From Helianthus annuus (lineage: Eukaryota; Streptophyta; Magnoliopsida; Asterales; Asteraceae): DNA of 64,000 nt. Every line of letters starts with the position of its first letter. Positions within the stretch are counted from its first letter, which is position 1. Below the pieces are notes generated by a model. That model saw only the letters and a list, made by a program, of their open reading frames with translations. It did not search any database and was not told the origin of the DNA. The stretch covers positions 112,243,591 through 112,307,590 of the forward strand of contig NC_035436.2 of assembly GCF_002127325.2 (NCBI RefSeq), given 5' to 3'. Position numbers and translations under genes: made by a program. Positions 26,669 to 38,815 of the stretch are shown one piece after another.

Positions 26669-28854
26669 TCAGAGAGCAGCATTCAAGCTCGAATCAATAA
26701 CCTTCATGTAATTGACCGGGTCGTCGTCCTCTATTCTCTTCCCAACTCCGAACTTCACTTCATCATCCCCATACCTCAAGGTGAGTGTCCCGTCATTCAT
26801 ATCTACCACTGCTTGGGCGGTGGCAAGGAAGGGTCTCCCTAGTATGAGGGGGACCTCGGTGTCTTCCTCCATATCGAGTATGACAAAGTCAGCTGGATAA
26901 ACGAATCTGCTTACTTTTACCAAGACATTCTCGATGACACCTTGTGGGAATTTGACGGATCGATCAGCGAGTTGTATGCTCATTTTTGTAGGGCTCGTGG
27001 TTCCTAAGCCGAGTCTTTTGAACATTGATGAGGGCATGAGGTTAATGCTAGCCCCAAGGTCGGCTAAGGCATTACGAACGGGTGATTCCCCTATTGAGCA
27101 GGGAATCATGAAGCTTCCGGGATCGATTTTCTTTTGGGGAAGTTTATTGATACGAGGGCGGAGCATTCTTCGCCTAAATTGACTAATTGCAAACTTTCAA
27201 TTTTCTTTTTATGTGTAAGGAAGTCCCTCATGAATTTAGAGTACTTGGGCATTTGGGTTAGGACTTCGATAAAAGGAATATTGACATGCAATTGTTTTAA
27301 CAGACTTTCGAACTTTGCGAATTGCTAATTGGTCTTTTGACGAATTAACCTACCGGGGTATGGAACTCGAGGAGCCTTGATAGGCTCTGGTGACGGAGGG
27401 GAGTTCTTTTCCTGCAGGGGTGTGGGTACTGTTTCTTCCGTTGGTGGTGGCACTTCTGCAGGCCCTACAGTGCGGTTCCGTAGTGTGATGAGGTGAACTT
27501 GCGCTTTTGGGTTCGTTTCGGTATTGCTAGGTAATGCGCCTTGCGGTCTCTCGGCAAAATTTTGAGCTATTTGATTTAATTGTTTTTCTATGTTTTGAAT
27601 ACTAACTTGTTGATTTCTAAAATTTGATTCTAATTGTAGAAATCTTTCCGAGTTTTTCTTATCAGTGTCGGAGACGAGGCGAGATACAGTATCTACGAGC
27701 CTTTCTCGTCCACTTTGTTGTTGAGTGAAATTTTGTGACTCATTTCTTGGTTGCTGAAAGTTTGTTCGTTGGGTTTGTTGGTTACTACTATTGCCGGGTT
27801 CCCTCCAACCAAGGTTTGGGTGGTTTCGCTATCCTTGGTTGTAAGTTCCCGTTGGGGGACCCGACGACCTAGGTCTATTATCAATGTAGTTTACCATTTC
27901 TTGTTGATCATCTGTTTCTTTCATGCAACTCCAATTTCCATGTGACCCACCACACCCTTCACAAGCCATAACCGAGACTGTTTTTGTCATTTCCAATTTT
28001 TTTATCTTTGAAGAAGGGGCCTCGATTTGGGCTTGTAAAGAAGTGCTTTCATCGACCTTATGGGCGCCCGGGGCGATAGACTTATTTCCCCGGGGGGTGT
28101 GCCATTGAAAATTGGTTTGAGCAATTTCCTCAATTTGATTATATATTTCGTGTGGGCGTCGATTACCTAAAAGTCCCCCGGAGCTAGAATCAAGTGTCTG
28201 CCTAGTGTGTGGCAACAATCCATTATAGAAAGTGGATACTTGTTGCCATATTGCGAGGCCGTGATGGGGACACTTGCGTAATAACTCCTTGAACCTTTCC
28301 CAAGTTTCATATAAGGATTCCCCGTCCTCTTGTGAATATGTATTAATTTCAGTCATTAACTTAGCAGTTTTAGCGGGAGGGAAATACTTATATAGAAATT
28401 TTTGGGCTAGTTCATCCCAGGTGTTTACCGATCCAGCTGGGAGGGCGTTGAGCCAAGCTTTCGCTCGGTCTTTTAGTGAGAAGGGAAACATACGGAGGCG
28501 GATGGCGTCGTTTGATGTTCCATTGATCCGAAAGGTATCACATATTTCCAAGAAATTAGTTATATGTAGATGGGGATCCTCGTCCGCAAGCCCATGGAAG
28601 GTTGCGGAGTTTTGGAGCATTTGTATCAAATGCGGCCGAAGTTCGAAGTTATTAGCTTCGACATTCGGAGCATTGATAGCGGCGCCTAGATTACCTACGG
28701 TGGGTCGTAGGTAATCCATAAGGGTACGTTGGTCCGCCATTGGAGGTGGGTCACCCGAAACCTTCTCTTGGTTTTTGGCTTTTAACCTTTTTCTGAGAAA
28801 GCGTTCGGGTTCTTCTAGTGGTTCTTTTATGTCTTTATTGGAACTGGAGCTCAT
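26669..28854 (-). pseudogene. gag: Athila gag-protease of D
   Basis: Start ATG at 28854. The gag is of Athila type: LMDYLRPTVGNLGAAI, FHGLADEDPHLHITNF, IRLRMFPFSLKDRAKAWL, KYFPPAKTAKL, SLYETWERFKELLRKCPHHG. A TAG at 27829-27831 replaces a Trp codon after the Gly/Asn-rich stretch, a second TAG lies at 27325-27327, and a frameshift near 27170 leads into the protease (26669-27166), recognised by NALADLGASINLMP, ADFVILDM and PLILGRPFLATA. TGA at 26669-26671 ends it shortly after the protease. The broken frame shows that D could no longer make its own Gag. Confidence 0.9.
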
Positions 28855-28928
28855 ACACTACGTGAGGTTGGCGTCGGGTTCCAAGTCCTGCAATAAAAAC
28901 AGAAAAGAATGTTGGTCAGAAGGTTCAC

Positions 28929-29125
28929 CACGGCCCCGTGTTTAGCGAACACGGCCCGTGGTCGGAGTTTCAGTGATTGTTTTCCAGATCCCAGTTACTG
29001 GAAGTTGGACACGGCCCCGTGTTGCACCGGCACGGCCCCGTGGTCAGCCTTCTGTAACTTGGAAAACAAAAACTGCCAGTAACGATGCTGGGCACGGCCC
29101 GTGTCCGACCAGGCACGGCCCGTGC
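28929..29125. repeat. Cluster of paired CACGGCCCCGTG palindromes (5' leader)
   Basis: Three pairs between gag start and primer-binding site, again with the words CAGTAAC/CAGTTAC nearby. Their place in the RNA leader, where packaging and dimerisation signals usually lie, may matter. Confidence 0.85.
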
Positions 29126-29229
29126 TGAGCCCTGCAGAAGCTGAAAAACTAAGAAAAATCCTAAAAATTAAAAAGAAAAATAAACATATGATTAGGCCGT
29201 TGATTCCTAACTTTCTTAAAATCCTTGTG

Positions 29230-29247
29230 CCCCCGGCAACGGCGCCA
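29230..29247 (-). other. Primer-binding site of D (tRNA-Asp)
   Basis: TGGCGCCGTTGCCGGGGG on the minus strand, 6 nt from the 5' LTR, is complementary to the 3' end of plant tRNA-Asp, the usual Athila primer (one terminal mismatch). Confidence 0.88.
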
Positions 29248-29253
29248 AAAACT

Positions 29254-30948
29254 TGATGTGCGTGAAGTGTGTTATATTTTTTATGTATATTTAAGCCCTT
29301 TTTACACTTTTAGCCAAGTTTTAAATTTATAAAACACGATATTCACTAACACTAAACACACATATGGGCAAGTGCACCCATCATTGACGTAGTATAGTGT
29401 TGGAAAGATACCGAGGTCGTCCAAGGACACAAGAGCTTTTAATACCGGTTTATCCTCAACGTCTAATCAAATCAAAAAATGAGAAAAATGTTTTTTAAGC
29501 TAAGGAAATAAAAACTAACTAAATGCTGAAAAATAAAAATAAAATAAAAACAGATAGACAAGATGAATCACTTGGATCCGACACGTGTATTAGTATAACC
29601 TTTGATTATTTTCGCACTTTTGCACTTGTTTAAGAGATTATCTTAGTTATTGTAGTAGGCCCCTCTTTTGAAGGCGACGTTACCCTCAACCCAGTAGTTT
29701 GAGTCAGCAAGGATACAATCCTAAAGGGTCGGATTATTGAAAGATAATGAATTAAGTTATTAATGCAAATTGTGGTAGGCCCCGCTTTCGGCGGTGACGT
29801 TACCCTCGGCTAAGTAGTCTGAGTCAGCAGGGATACAGTCCTAAATAGCCGGGTTATAGTATTAATAGTAGTTAACTTATGAGGGGGTCAAAGAGTTTGG
29901 ATCCCCGCCATCCAATACCTATGGGCATTGAAGGAGATCCTACTAAATTTGACCCAGGTCCCTTGCAGGACCTCTAAACGCTGAACAAGGGCAAGACCCT
30001 TACCAAACCGTTCCCTTAACCCCCGACCAGGTAGCCAACATACCTCCATATAGACCGTGGAGATATGAATGGTGAAAATCTTTTATTTTATATAGACAGT
30101 AAAATAATGCCAAGACACCACGAACAAACGATAAGGAAAGATCACCTTCAACATAAGCAACTAGTTATTAAAGTCATTAATACAAAACCAAATAAAAAGT
30201 GCAAAAGATTAAAAATAAAAAGTATTATACTAAACACTTGTCTTCACCAAGTGATGTAAGAGACTCAGGCAAACATGGCCTTGATTGTCAAGAACTCTTA
30301 CGATCAATCTTGGATCCCGAGACGACTCACACACTCTACGATGGACAATGGATGATGGTGGTGGATGATGGTGTTATGGTGGTGGTGGGTGGTGGATGAA
30401 GTGTGAGAGAGGTGGTGTGCCAAGGGATGAGATGGAATGAAACTAAGCACTCCTATTTATAGGCTGAACAGAAGGCTGGGCACGGCCCCGTGTCCGCTGG
30501 ACACGCCCCCGTACCCGTCTGACACTCTCTCTCCTCATTAATTGTAATTCGCAATTACAATTAATGCGCCTGCTGTACTTTCACCATGCCCCCGTGCCCG
30601 CTGGACACGGCCCCGTGGTGGGCAATGGAAGCTTCTATAAGTTTGTCTTTTATGCTGCTTCTTGGGCACGGCCCCGTGCTGGCTGAGCACGGGGCGTGTT
30701 CAGACTTCTTCTTTCTCTTCTTTGCCTTGGAGGATGCCGTTGAGGGTCCGGGCAGTCTACTTTTATTCCTTTTCTTGTATTTATGCTAGAATTAGTTGTC
30801 TTTTTGCTTCTTTTGTGAATTGGAGCTCATTTCATCCTGAAAATACAAAAGAAAGACAAAAACACTCTTTTTCCAACATTAGTACTTAAAAATGGTTAGT
30901 TTTGTGCCTTAATTGATGTGATTTATATGTTGTATTTTACACACATCA
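29254..30948 (-). repeat. 5' LTR of D (Athila)
   Basis: 1,695 bp, TGATGTGCG...ACACATCA, paired with 12821-14515; TATA-like TATAAATAG at 30453-30461 and palindrome cluster 30481-30698. It is followed by the TSD AAGAT. Confidence 0.94.
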
Positions 30949-30958
30949 AAGATAGACC

Positions 30959-33900
30959 TGTGACAACCCTCACAATTACAGGTACTGAACAAATTAATTA
31001 ATTTTGATTATGTGCTTAATGACTGTGTTCGATTACAACTGACACCTTAAACTGCTTACTGATTTATGTTACATACATACACGTGCATCACTTTACATAC
31101 AGTCACCCCATTTATTTCATACAGACTCTTAGTGACAAACCTGATGCACAAAGCACAGTTAGCACAGTGAGCGGATAACTCAGACACGTGCTGACAATGC
31201 CAGCACATAGACAGACACTATATTGAGGCCAGTATGAGCCAGGGACAAAGTACTACACTAGTATAGGTGTAGGGAAGTGAGGACCATAAGACTGTGTCAC
31301 TAGGTGATAGTTTGAGTGCCGGAAAGTGCCTAAAACTCATTTTAAGTACGGAATTCTGCATTTTTAGCAACAATTCAGCTTTTAACACACTCGTATTATG
31401 CAGAGAATTGAGTAAATGGTCCTGAATGCTTTCCTAAGTGTTGGGAAATAAATTATGATACGAAAAGATGCATAAAAGACACTATACAGTATAATTTAAC
31501 ACTTTAACGGAACGGTACTTAACCGAACAATTGGACATTACCCGGGACACCAAAATTTTATCAGAAACATTATTTTATTATTCTTAACTAATTATGGTTC
31601 CAAAAATCCCCACACACTATAAAAATATGTCATACACTTACTACTTTAGAAAATACCCTAAACCTTCTAAATAATCACCTACTTATAATAAAAACTTACA
31701 CTTAACCCCCCCCCCCCAACTCACAAATTTTCGGCCCACATATGGGACCCACCCTTAATCATTACAAGATCCTCCATAAAATATTCCTTCTATTGTGATT
31801 GGACCTCCTTTATTTGGTACAATTGCCAAGAAATTTGAAATCATTACAAGTAGAAGAATCTCATCATTTCATCTTCACTAGTTAACTTCACCATCTTCAC
31901 CACCTCTCTCCCTCTCCCTCTCGGCTGCCCACATCCGCCACCACCACCATCACACCAACACTCACTCATTTGATCCACTAACAAGTCCAAAACAAGTGCT
32001 AGAAGGAGTCTTGTGAAGCTTGGAGCTTGGAATCTTGAAGAAAGATCACCCCTTGCATTCTCATGCCGTTTTCATCATCATTTCTTGTTCACAAAGTTCA
32101 TCCCTAGCCCTTGTGCTAGTTGTAAGTCTTCGATTTAACTCTTGAATCACTTCTACGTTGATTATTCGAAAACATTGTTGTTTGAAGTTTAAAATAAGAA
32201 CACAAAGAGAAAATGAACAAGGAACCTAAACATGAACTTATATAATGATAAAATCTGGTTGGATTATGTTGGTATAAGCATGCATGTTGTTTGATAATTG
32301 ATTTCTCGATAAACCCGTTCTTAGAACAATTGTTGACGCGTTTTAGTAACATTTACACTCTAAAAAGCATGCTGATTTGTATTTTCAGCCAACTTCAACA
32401 GGCTGTAACTGGAACATTATAAATCGAAAAACTGATTTTCTGAATCCTAAAACATGTATTTTCGAAAAACCGATCAAATGGCACTGGAATCGTAATTTTT
32501 CGAGGTCGTTTACTATTTTTAAAGGACTATTTTTGGACAGCAGCTCAAGCTTTGTTTTTACTGCAAAAAAAAGTGTGTTGTATTCGAAGTCATAACTTAA
32601 AAACTGAGTAGAAACAGCTCATGGAATTTTTACTATAGATGGTCACTATCGTAACGGTCCAACTGGAATTTCATCAATCGGATTTACGATTAATTTTTAG
32701 TGAATTATTCTGTAGACTGCAATCCAAAAGTGACAAATCTGATTGCAGTCCGGTAAATGAATTTCTATAAAATATTGGTAATGAACTGGACCCCGATATT
32801 TTTACACAATAAAATTTAGATCGTATATGAGCTCCTGTAAAAATTTGGGAATTTTTGGAATGAGTTAACTATTTTAGTAAATTGCTCGAAAACAGTCCAG
32901 TTCTGATTAATAAAGCTGAAATGACATAAGTAATACATTGCATGTCTAATTGTCGGGTTGGTTATGTGAGAACGATCTAACAGGATATATGTTGAAGAAA
33001 ATGATATGCTATTTAGCATGGACACCTCCATTTACAAAGGAGACTATGGCGAAATTTTCCGAAAATCCTAACACTTTGTAAATATTTTCGAGACGAGTGT
33101 TTACTAGTATATTTTAGATTTTGTTTTCAAAGATAAACCTCGCCATAATTTTTATAAAAAAATACAAACTATCGGAGGTTGGTTTTATACATAAAAATGG
33201 TTGGGAATATATTCTCAAAAAGGGACTTAAAAATATATTTCCGACATCCCATCCTTGGGAAGGAAACCGTATATAAGGTACTATGGAAGTATTGATACTA
33301 GAATATTAAACGAACAAATATTCCAACGCGGCATATGATTAAGTTGAAATATTAATTATTTTGACAAATAATTTTCACTCGAAATAATATAAGAAACGTA
33401 ACTCAAAACATTAAACTCTAAGCCAAGGCACGACCCGTTCGTCTAATAGACATTAGTACATTGTAGGTTGTCGTGTAGTGGACAGCGTTTGAGATACGGT
33501 TCAAGACGCACTACAGTGAGTTCATGTCCCCCTTTCTTTTAACTGTTTTGAGTTTTACAACTTCGGGGGTGAAATACATGTTACAAATTTACAGACGCTT
33601 TTATAAATGGTATGGTTAGCTTAAGGTGGGTTTAGACGCTTAGATCATGTGAATGAGTAGGTAGAACTTAAGGCCATTAATCCTCGTTGTAGGACCGAGG
33701 GACATGAGTGATAGATCTATTCGGGTGTAGCGAGCCCCACTCCTGAGTCCGCCGAGTGGACCATGTGGTGACTATGTGCCCGATGCACAAATCTGCTAGG
33801 TTTGAGTCTTCCTGCATCACTTCACACATATCATTGGCTTTGCAACCCAATGATGATCTCTTTTTCCTTATTGCTACATACCAGGGACTTACATATATAC

Positions 33901-34376
33901 ATACACATTTCAAAGGTTTATACATACATACAGACACATTACAAAGGTTTATACATACACACTTACGCAAGAACTCGCTCAACTTTTGTTGATTTTTCAA
34001 ACTACATGTATTTCAGGGAACTAAATGGATCTGGCAGGTGTATGCATGTGTCTACAAGCTGCGTGTTAAATAAAGGATGTCATTAGTGGTCATAGAGTTT
34101 AAAAGACGTATCCTATTCCTTTACGGGATACATGTTTCTAAGCTCAGGATTATTTAAAGTCTTTTGTTGAGTCCATGGGAACTCATTTGAACGTATTATG
34201 GTTTGTAACTAATTGGCGTCTATATTTTCGAGACAATGGTATTGTGGTATTTTCTAAACTTTATTAATGAATGAAAATATTTTGGTTTTATCATATAGCA
34301 TTGTTATGATTGATTGCTATGGTATTAAGAAGTCACACCAAATAACCCACGCTTCCGCAAAAGTCAGGGTGTGACA
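30959..34376 (+). mobile_element. Solo LTR E (Tekay-like, 3.4 kb)
   Basis: It begins TGTGACAACCC and ends GGGTGTGACA, with TSD AGACC (30954-30958 and 34377-34381). No gag-pol, primer site or polypurine tract is inside. Parts (about 33600-33860) are clearly similar to the LTRs of G, for example TAAGGCCATTAATCCTC, TAGGACCGAGGGACATGAG and GGTTTGAGTCTTCCTGCATC. It is therefore a solo LTR left by recombination between the two LTRs of a Tekay-type element. A C9 run lies near 31710. Confidence 0.88.
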
Positions 34377-34703
34377 AGACCCATCCGAACGTCTACTGTC
34401 ACATAGGAGAAAGTTATAACTTTTGATGAGGATGATCGTGTTGATGTTCAGGATCCTTACCATGATGGTCTTGTTATTACCTTGTTTATATCTAACCATT
34501 TTGTTCGCAGGATCTTGATAGATAGAGGAAGCTCAGTAAACATCATTCAGCTTGATGTCCTCAAGAAGATGAACATCCCTGAATCGGATATTGTCCCAGA
34601 ATCCTCAGTTCTCGTGGGATTCAGTGGAGAAACCAAGAACACATTGGGAGACATTAAACTTCCCATCTACATAGAAGGACTTCATTCTTATCAGAAATTT
34701 TGT
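34377..34703 (+). pseudogene. Tat protease fragment of O
   Basis: This matches the protease of T gag (VITFDEDDRVD, LFISNHFVRRILID, SSVNIIQLDVLKKM, GDIKLPIYIEGLHSYQKFC). The motif LIDGGSS reads LIDRGSS here. At about 34703 the sequence jumps from the protease into the end of the first RNase H, a deletion of about 1.55 kb relative to T (9258 to 7706), with a GTT-type microhomology at the join. Confidence 0.85.
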
Positions 34704-36374
34704 TAGAACTAACTTTCCAATTAAGAATGTTCTCAGGAAACCTGAGATGTCAGGAAGGATGGCCAAATGGACAGTGAAGCTCAGTGCTTATGATATAAGA
34801 TATGAGCCAAGAACTGCCATTAAATCCCAAGCCTTAGCTGACTTTGTGGCAGATTTTAGTAGTGATCTATAAAGGGAAGCTGAGTTAGAAGTTCAGCAAC
34901 TTGAAGAGACTAAGGATCCTTGGATACTCTTCACTGATGGAGCCTCTAACATAAAGGGAACTGGACTTGGAATACTACTAAAATCGTCACAGGGTGACAT
35001 AATACCCCACTCAATAGCTTGTGAGTTTCAAACTACTAACAATGAGGCTGAATATGAAGCCTTGATAGCTGGTTTGCAAATTGCCAAGCATATGAGGATC
35101 AGGTATCTTGAGGTACACGTAGATTCATTGTTAATCACTAATCACTTTAATGGATCCTATGTTGTTAAAGGTGAAAAACTAATCAAATATTTAGAGATAG
35201 TCAAGGAATTGGCACTCTCTTTTTGTTTCTTTTAGTTTGACACAGGTACCCAGAGAAGAAAATGCAGAAGCTGATGCATTGGCCAACCTTGGATCTTCCT
35301 TAAAGATTCCAGAGGATATTAAGTTTCCCATTATTCATATCCTAACTCCTACTATTGAGGATCACGTAGGTATTGAGATAGGAGAGGATTCTGCAATCAT
35401 CCCTAGTGATGACACACAATCTCGTTCAGGATCATGGATCCTTCCAATCATGAGATATATACAGCATGGAGAGATTCCTATAGGAGAAAACCCCAGGGCT
35501 TTCAAAATCAAGGTATCTCAATTTACAATATTGAATAACATGTTATATAAACGATCTCTTGCAGGTCCATATCTAAGGTGCATTGAGGATCTTGAGATTC
35601 AAGAAGTCCTAAAGGATTTTCATGAAGGAGATTGTGGAAACCATACTGGGGGCAAGGCACTGTTCTCAAGGATCCTAAGGACAGGATACTATTGGCCTAC
35701 AATGAAGAAGGATGTTGTGGATTACGCCAAGAGATGTGATGCTTGTCAGAGACATAGTAATATCCTTCATCAACCAGCAGAGCTCCTGCATCCTATATCC
35801 TCTTCTTGGTCATTCATGACATGGGGAATGGATATAGCTGGTAAACTTCCCAAGGCACCTGGAGGAAAAGTGTTCATGCTTGCTATGACTGATTACTTCT
35901 CCAAGTGGATAGAAGCTGAAGCCTTTGCTGAAGTCAGAGAAAGAGAAGTGATATCCTTTATCAAAAGAAACATTGTTACCATATTTGGTGTTCCTTCTAA
36001 AATTGTTTGTGATAATGGATCCCAATTTATTGGGAGTAGAACTACTAACTTTTGTGACAGCTGGGGGATTAAGATGATAACATCAACACCAGTCCACCCA
36101 CAAGCTAATGGTCAAGCAGAATCATCCAACAAGATCATCATCAACAATTTGAAAAAAAAAAGCTTGGATCCAAGAAAGGAAAATGGGCAAAAGAGCTACC
36201 TTATGTGCTATGGGCTAATAGGACAACTCCCAAGAATGCTACTGGTCAAACTCCGTTCTCTTTAGTGTTTGGGGCAGAATCAGTGATCCCCACAGAGATG
36301 GTGGTTCCTACAGCAAGAACAAGCATCCGTGATCCTGAAGGAAATGCTGAAAACTTGGTTCAAGACTTGGATAC
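34704..36374 (+). pseudogene. Tat second RNase H and integrase fragment of O
   Basis: It contains the second RNase H with an intact FTDGAS aspartate, then integrase with HHCC finger (HEGDCGNH, CDACQRH) and D, D, E residues ([24 protein letters not shown]). Breaks are TAA near 34870, a frameshift near 35225 and an extra A in the A-run near 36155. It is interrupted at 36374 by G inside the codons for LDT of the integrase C-terminus and resumes at 56638. Confidence 0.88.
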
Positions 36375-37549
36375 TGTGACAACCGGTGATTTACGGCTCT
36401 TAATTACGTAATTTACAGGTGATTAACGCAATAATGAATAGTGATTAAGACCTAGATTAACTCATTTAGGCCCTTGGAGTGCCCAGGAACGTTTATTCGA
36501 CTGTACAGTGCGCGTGTGGTAATTTACGAGAAACCTGCCGAATATTACGCGACAACGAACTGATACCGTACAAAACACTGACAACGCCACTATTATACGC
36601 CTTTTAGTTTGAAAAATTTTATTCTATGGAGTTTGGGTTACGATATCGGGTTTCGTAGAAATTACGGGCCACTTACACATTAGATGGGCTTGTGAGCCCT
36701 GGGCCCAAGCCCAAAACCCACAAGCCTAAACCTGCACATAATATGCAAGATCTCTACAAAATTTTACCAAATCTACACTAAATCTCTATAAATCTCTAAA
36801 AAAAATCTTATCTCAAAGGATAAAACGTGTTACCTAAATATAATTTGAATACATAAAAGACAATAAAACCTTCCATCTTTCCCTCACTTTATTAATACAT
36901 AGACAAACACATACAAAACCCAGGCAAGTAGTATATTCACTCTCCTCTCTCAATACAACTCACACACACAAGTTCCCCTGATCCTTCTTCTCCTTCATAC
37001 TTCAAATAGAAAACCCTAAAACGATCTACTTCAAATTTCAACCACACCCATTTCTCGTTTGGATCTCTGCAACTAAAAGAATCCCTCAACACAACAAATG
37101 CACTACTCATCTCTAACCTCCAACTCCTTTCTACTCAACAGCCGGTCAACCACCATGATGGTGGCGGCTCACAGCGACAATCGACAGAGACAGACAAGAG
37201 ATGGAGAGAGAGATGATGCAGGAGAGAGACAGAGAGTTGTAGACGGAGCGGTGCAGCCGCCCACGGCGGCGACAGTGGAGGCGATGGCGGCTGTAGTGGT
37301 AGTATCTCGGCGGTAAGAACCCACACTCCTCTTTTCTTCCATTTAAGATTGTTTTTTCTCTAAATCGAAGATCTCCGGCCTGTTGGGTGTCGTTTCAGGT
37401 GATGATGGGGGTCGGGTGACGATGCAGGTGGTGGGTGTCGGAGCAGGCGATGGCAACGATGGCAGTCGACGGTGGCGTGGTGTGGACGGTTGAGTTTTGG
37501 TTCAGGTTCCGCTGTGGTCTCGACTTGGTTCAGGCAACAAGAGAGTGCT
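36375..37549 (+). repeat. Left LTR of G, first part
   Basis: It matches 51820-53010 of the right LTR. It contains a possible TATA (CTATAAATC near 36785), AAACCCTAAAA leader-like sequence, an ATG-containing GC-rich stretch (about 37150-37310) and an intron-like block 37313-37398 (GTAAGAACC...GTTTCAG). F is inserted after 37549. Confidence 0.85.
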
Positions 37550-37719
37550 TGTGACAACTCGAAATTTAGAACCTTTCTTGTATCTTGATGTAACTTGCTT
37601 GAAACATTTCGTGACTAGTAACTTGTTAATGTGATAACATAAGTGAACATTTTATGTGACTATGTGCTTGCTTGTACGTATGGTATATATGTATGTATAT
37701 TACGTGAGCCGAGAACCCG

Positions 37720-37743
37720 ACTCGAGACCATGAGGTCTCGAGT
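37720..37743. repeat. Perfect inverted repeat in LTR of F
   Basis: ACTCGAGACC, a 4-nt loop ATGA, then GGTCTCGAGT: a 10-bp perfect stem about 85 bp before the TATA-like box. It is also in the 3' LTR at 45268-45291. Confidence 0.9.
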
Positions 37744-37827
37744 GAACAGTATAGCCGGTTGGGCCTTTGGGCCGCAAACCCCCTTTTAACCGATTCCTAA
37801 GCCCTTTAGGGTGCATTGTGAAACAAG

Positions 37828-37835
37828 TATATATA
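37828..37835 (+). promoter_or_regulatory. TATA-like box in LTR of F
   Basis: TATATATA within AAGTATATATATTATG; the only strong TATA-like run in the first third of the LTR. RNA would start about 30 bp downstream. Confidence 0.5.
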
Positions 37836-38604
37836 TTATGCTTGTAACCATCCTTGCCATTTTCTTGGGCAACCAACACACCCACACTCTCACTTCTTCC
37901 CTCTCTCACTAAAACCCTCAAGACACAAACACTTCATCATTCTCGGATCTTTGGACGTTTGGAGCGGCTCACACTCAATCGGTTAGAAGCCACACACACA
38001 CCCCTCACCAACCGGTTAGTATTTATGGCGTTTAGATTGATGTTTGTTGTTGTTAGATGATAAAAGGGATGATAGGATGTTTATTGTGTTTGAATGTTAG
38101 TATTTGCACAATGTTCTTAATGTATATGATGCCTAATATGTATAATGTTGATAATCGATTAATATGTCTTGATTTCGGACATATATTGCATGATGGGTTA
38201 TGGCATCTTGTGTCTAAATGTAATTCAAACCACTCATGATGATGAACATGAAACCGGGTTGCACTTGTTATGTAATCGGATTTGTATAAAAACCGAGTTT
38301 GTGTGTTGTGCTAAGTGTTTTGATGCTTGTTCATAATTTGGTAGAATAAGGGTTGTTTATGCTTTGAATAAATGAAGAACTTAATGTTTGTGTTATGAAT
38401 AAATGATGAACATGACTTGAATATATGAAGAACTTGTTGAATATGATATGAATGTGGTTTGAATGTTTGAAATCTGAATTGTTTGATCCGTTTTTGGCAA
38501 TGTTTAGACAAGAAAACATGTTTAAGTGGATAGTACACAAATAGGGTGCATGCAATTGGAATTCTATTGGATAGTACAACTGTGCAGAATCAGCAACTGT
38601 TGGG

Positions 38605-38815
38605 GAGTCGAGACCCCTGGTTGCGACTCGAAACCTCAGGTTACGACATCGGTTGCGAGTCAAGAACGCCTGGTTGTGACTCGCAACCACAGCATGATGA
38701 ACCGAGACCACGGTTGCGACATAGGTTGCGACTCGCAACCACCTATGATCAGCACAAACAGCACGACTCGAAACCATGCTTGCGAGTCCGGTTGCGACTC
38801 GAGACCACGCTTATT
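38605..38815. repeat. Cluster of GACTCG / GGTTGCGA words in LTR of F
   Basis: About ten copies of a word near GGTTGCGACTCG or its reverse complement, in mixed orientation, several forming near-palindromes (GGTTGCGACTCGCAACC). The cluster is repeated in the 3' LTR at 46153-46363 with two base changes. Confidence 0.85.

Larger units (their letters stand above)
12821..30948 (-). mobile_element. Athila-lineage element D, gag-protease only, split by H
   Basis: Two 1,695-bp LTRs (12821-14515 and 29254-30948) begin TGATGTGCG and end ACACATCA. The TSD is AAGAT (12816-12820 and 30949-30953). Internal parts are 14516-14579 and 24867-29253 once H and its TSD are removed, about 4.4 kb. They hold an Athila gag and protease but no reverse transcriptase, RNase H, integrase or envelope, so D depends on other elements. 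The LTRs differ at about 17 sites by eye, roughly 1 percent. Confidence 0.93.

Noticed and set aside
37098..37326. Host gene start in the LTR of G (frame from 37098 and antisense frame)
   Set aside because: The stretch is repeated in both LTRs, with frame-changing differences. At most a captured fragment, noted as a finding.
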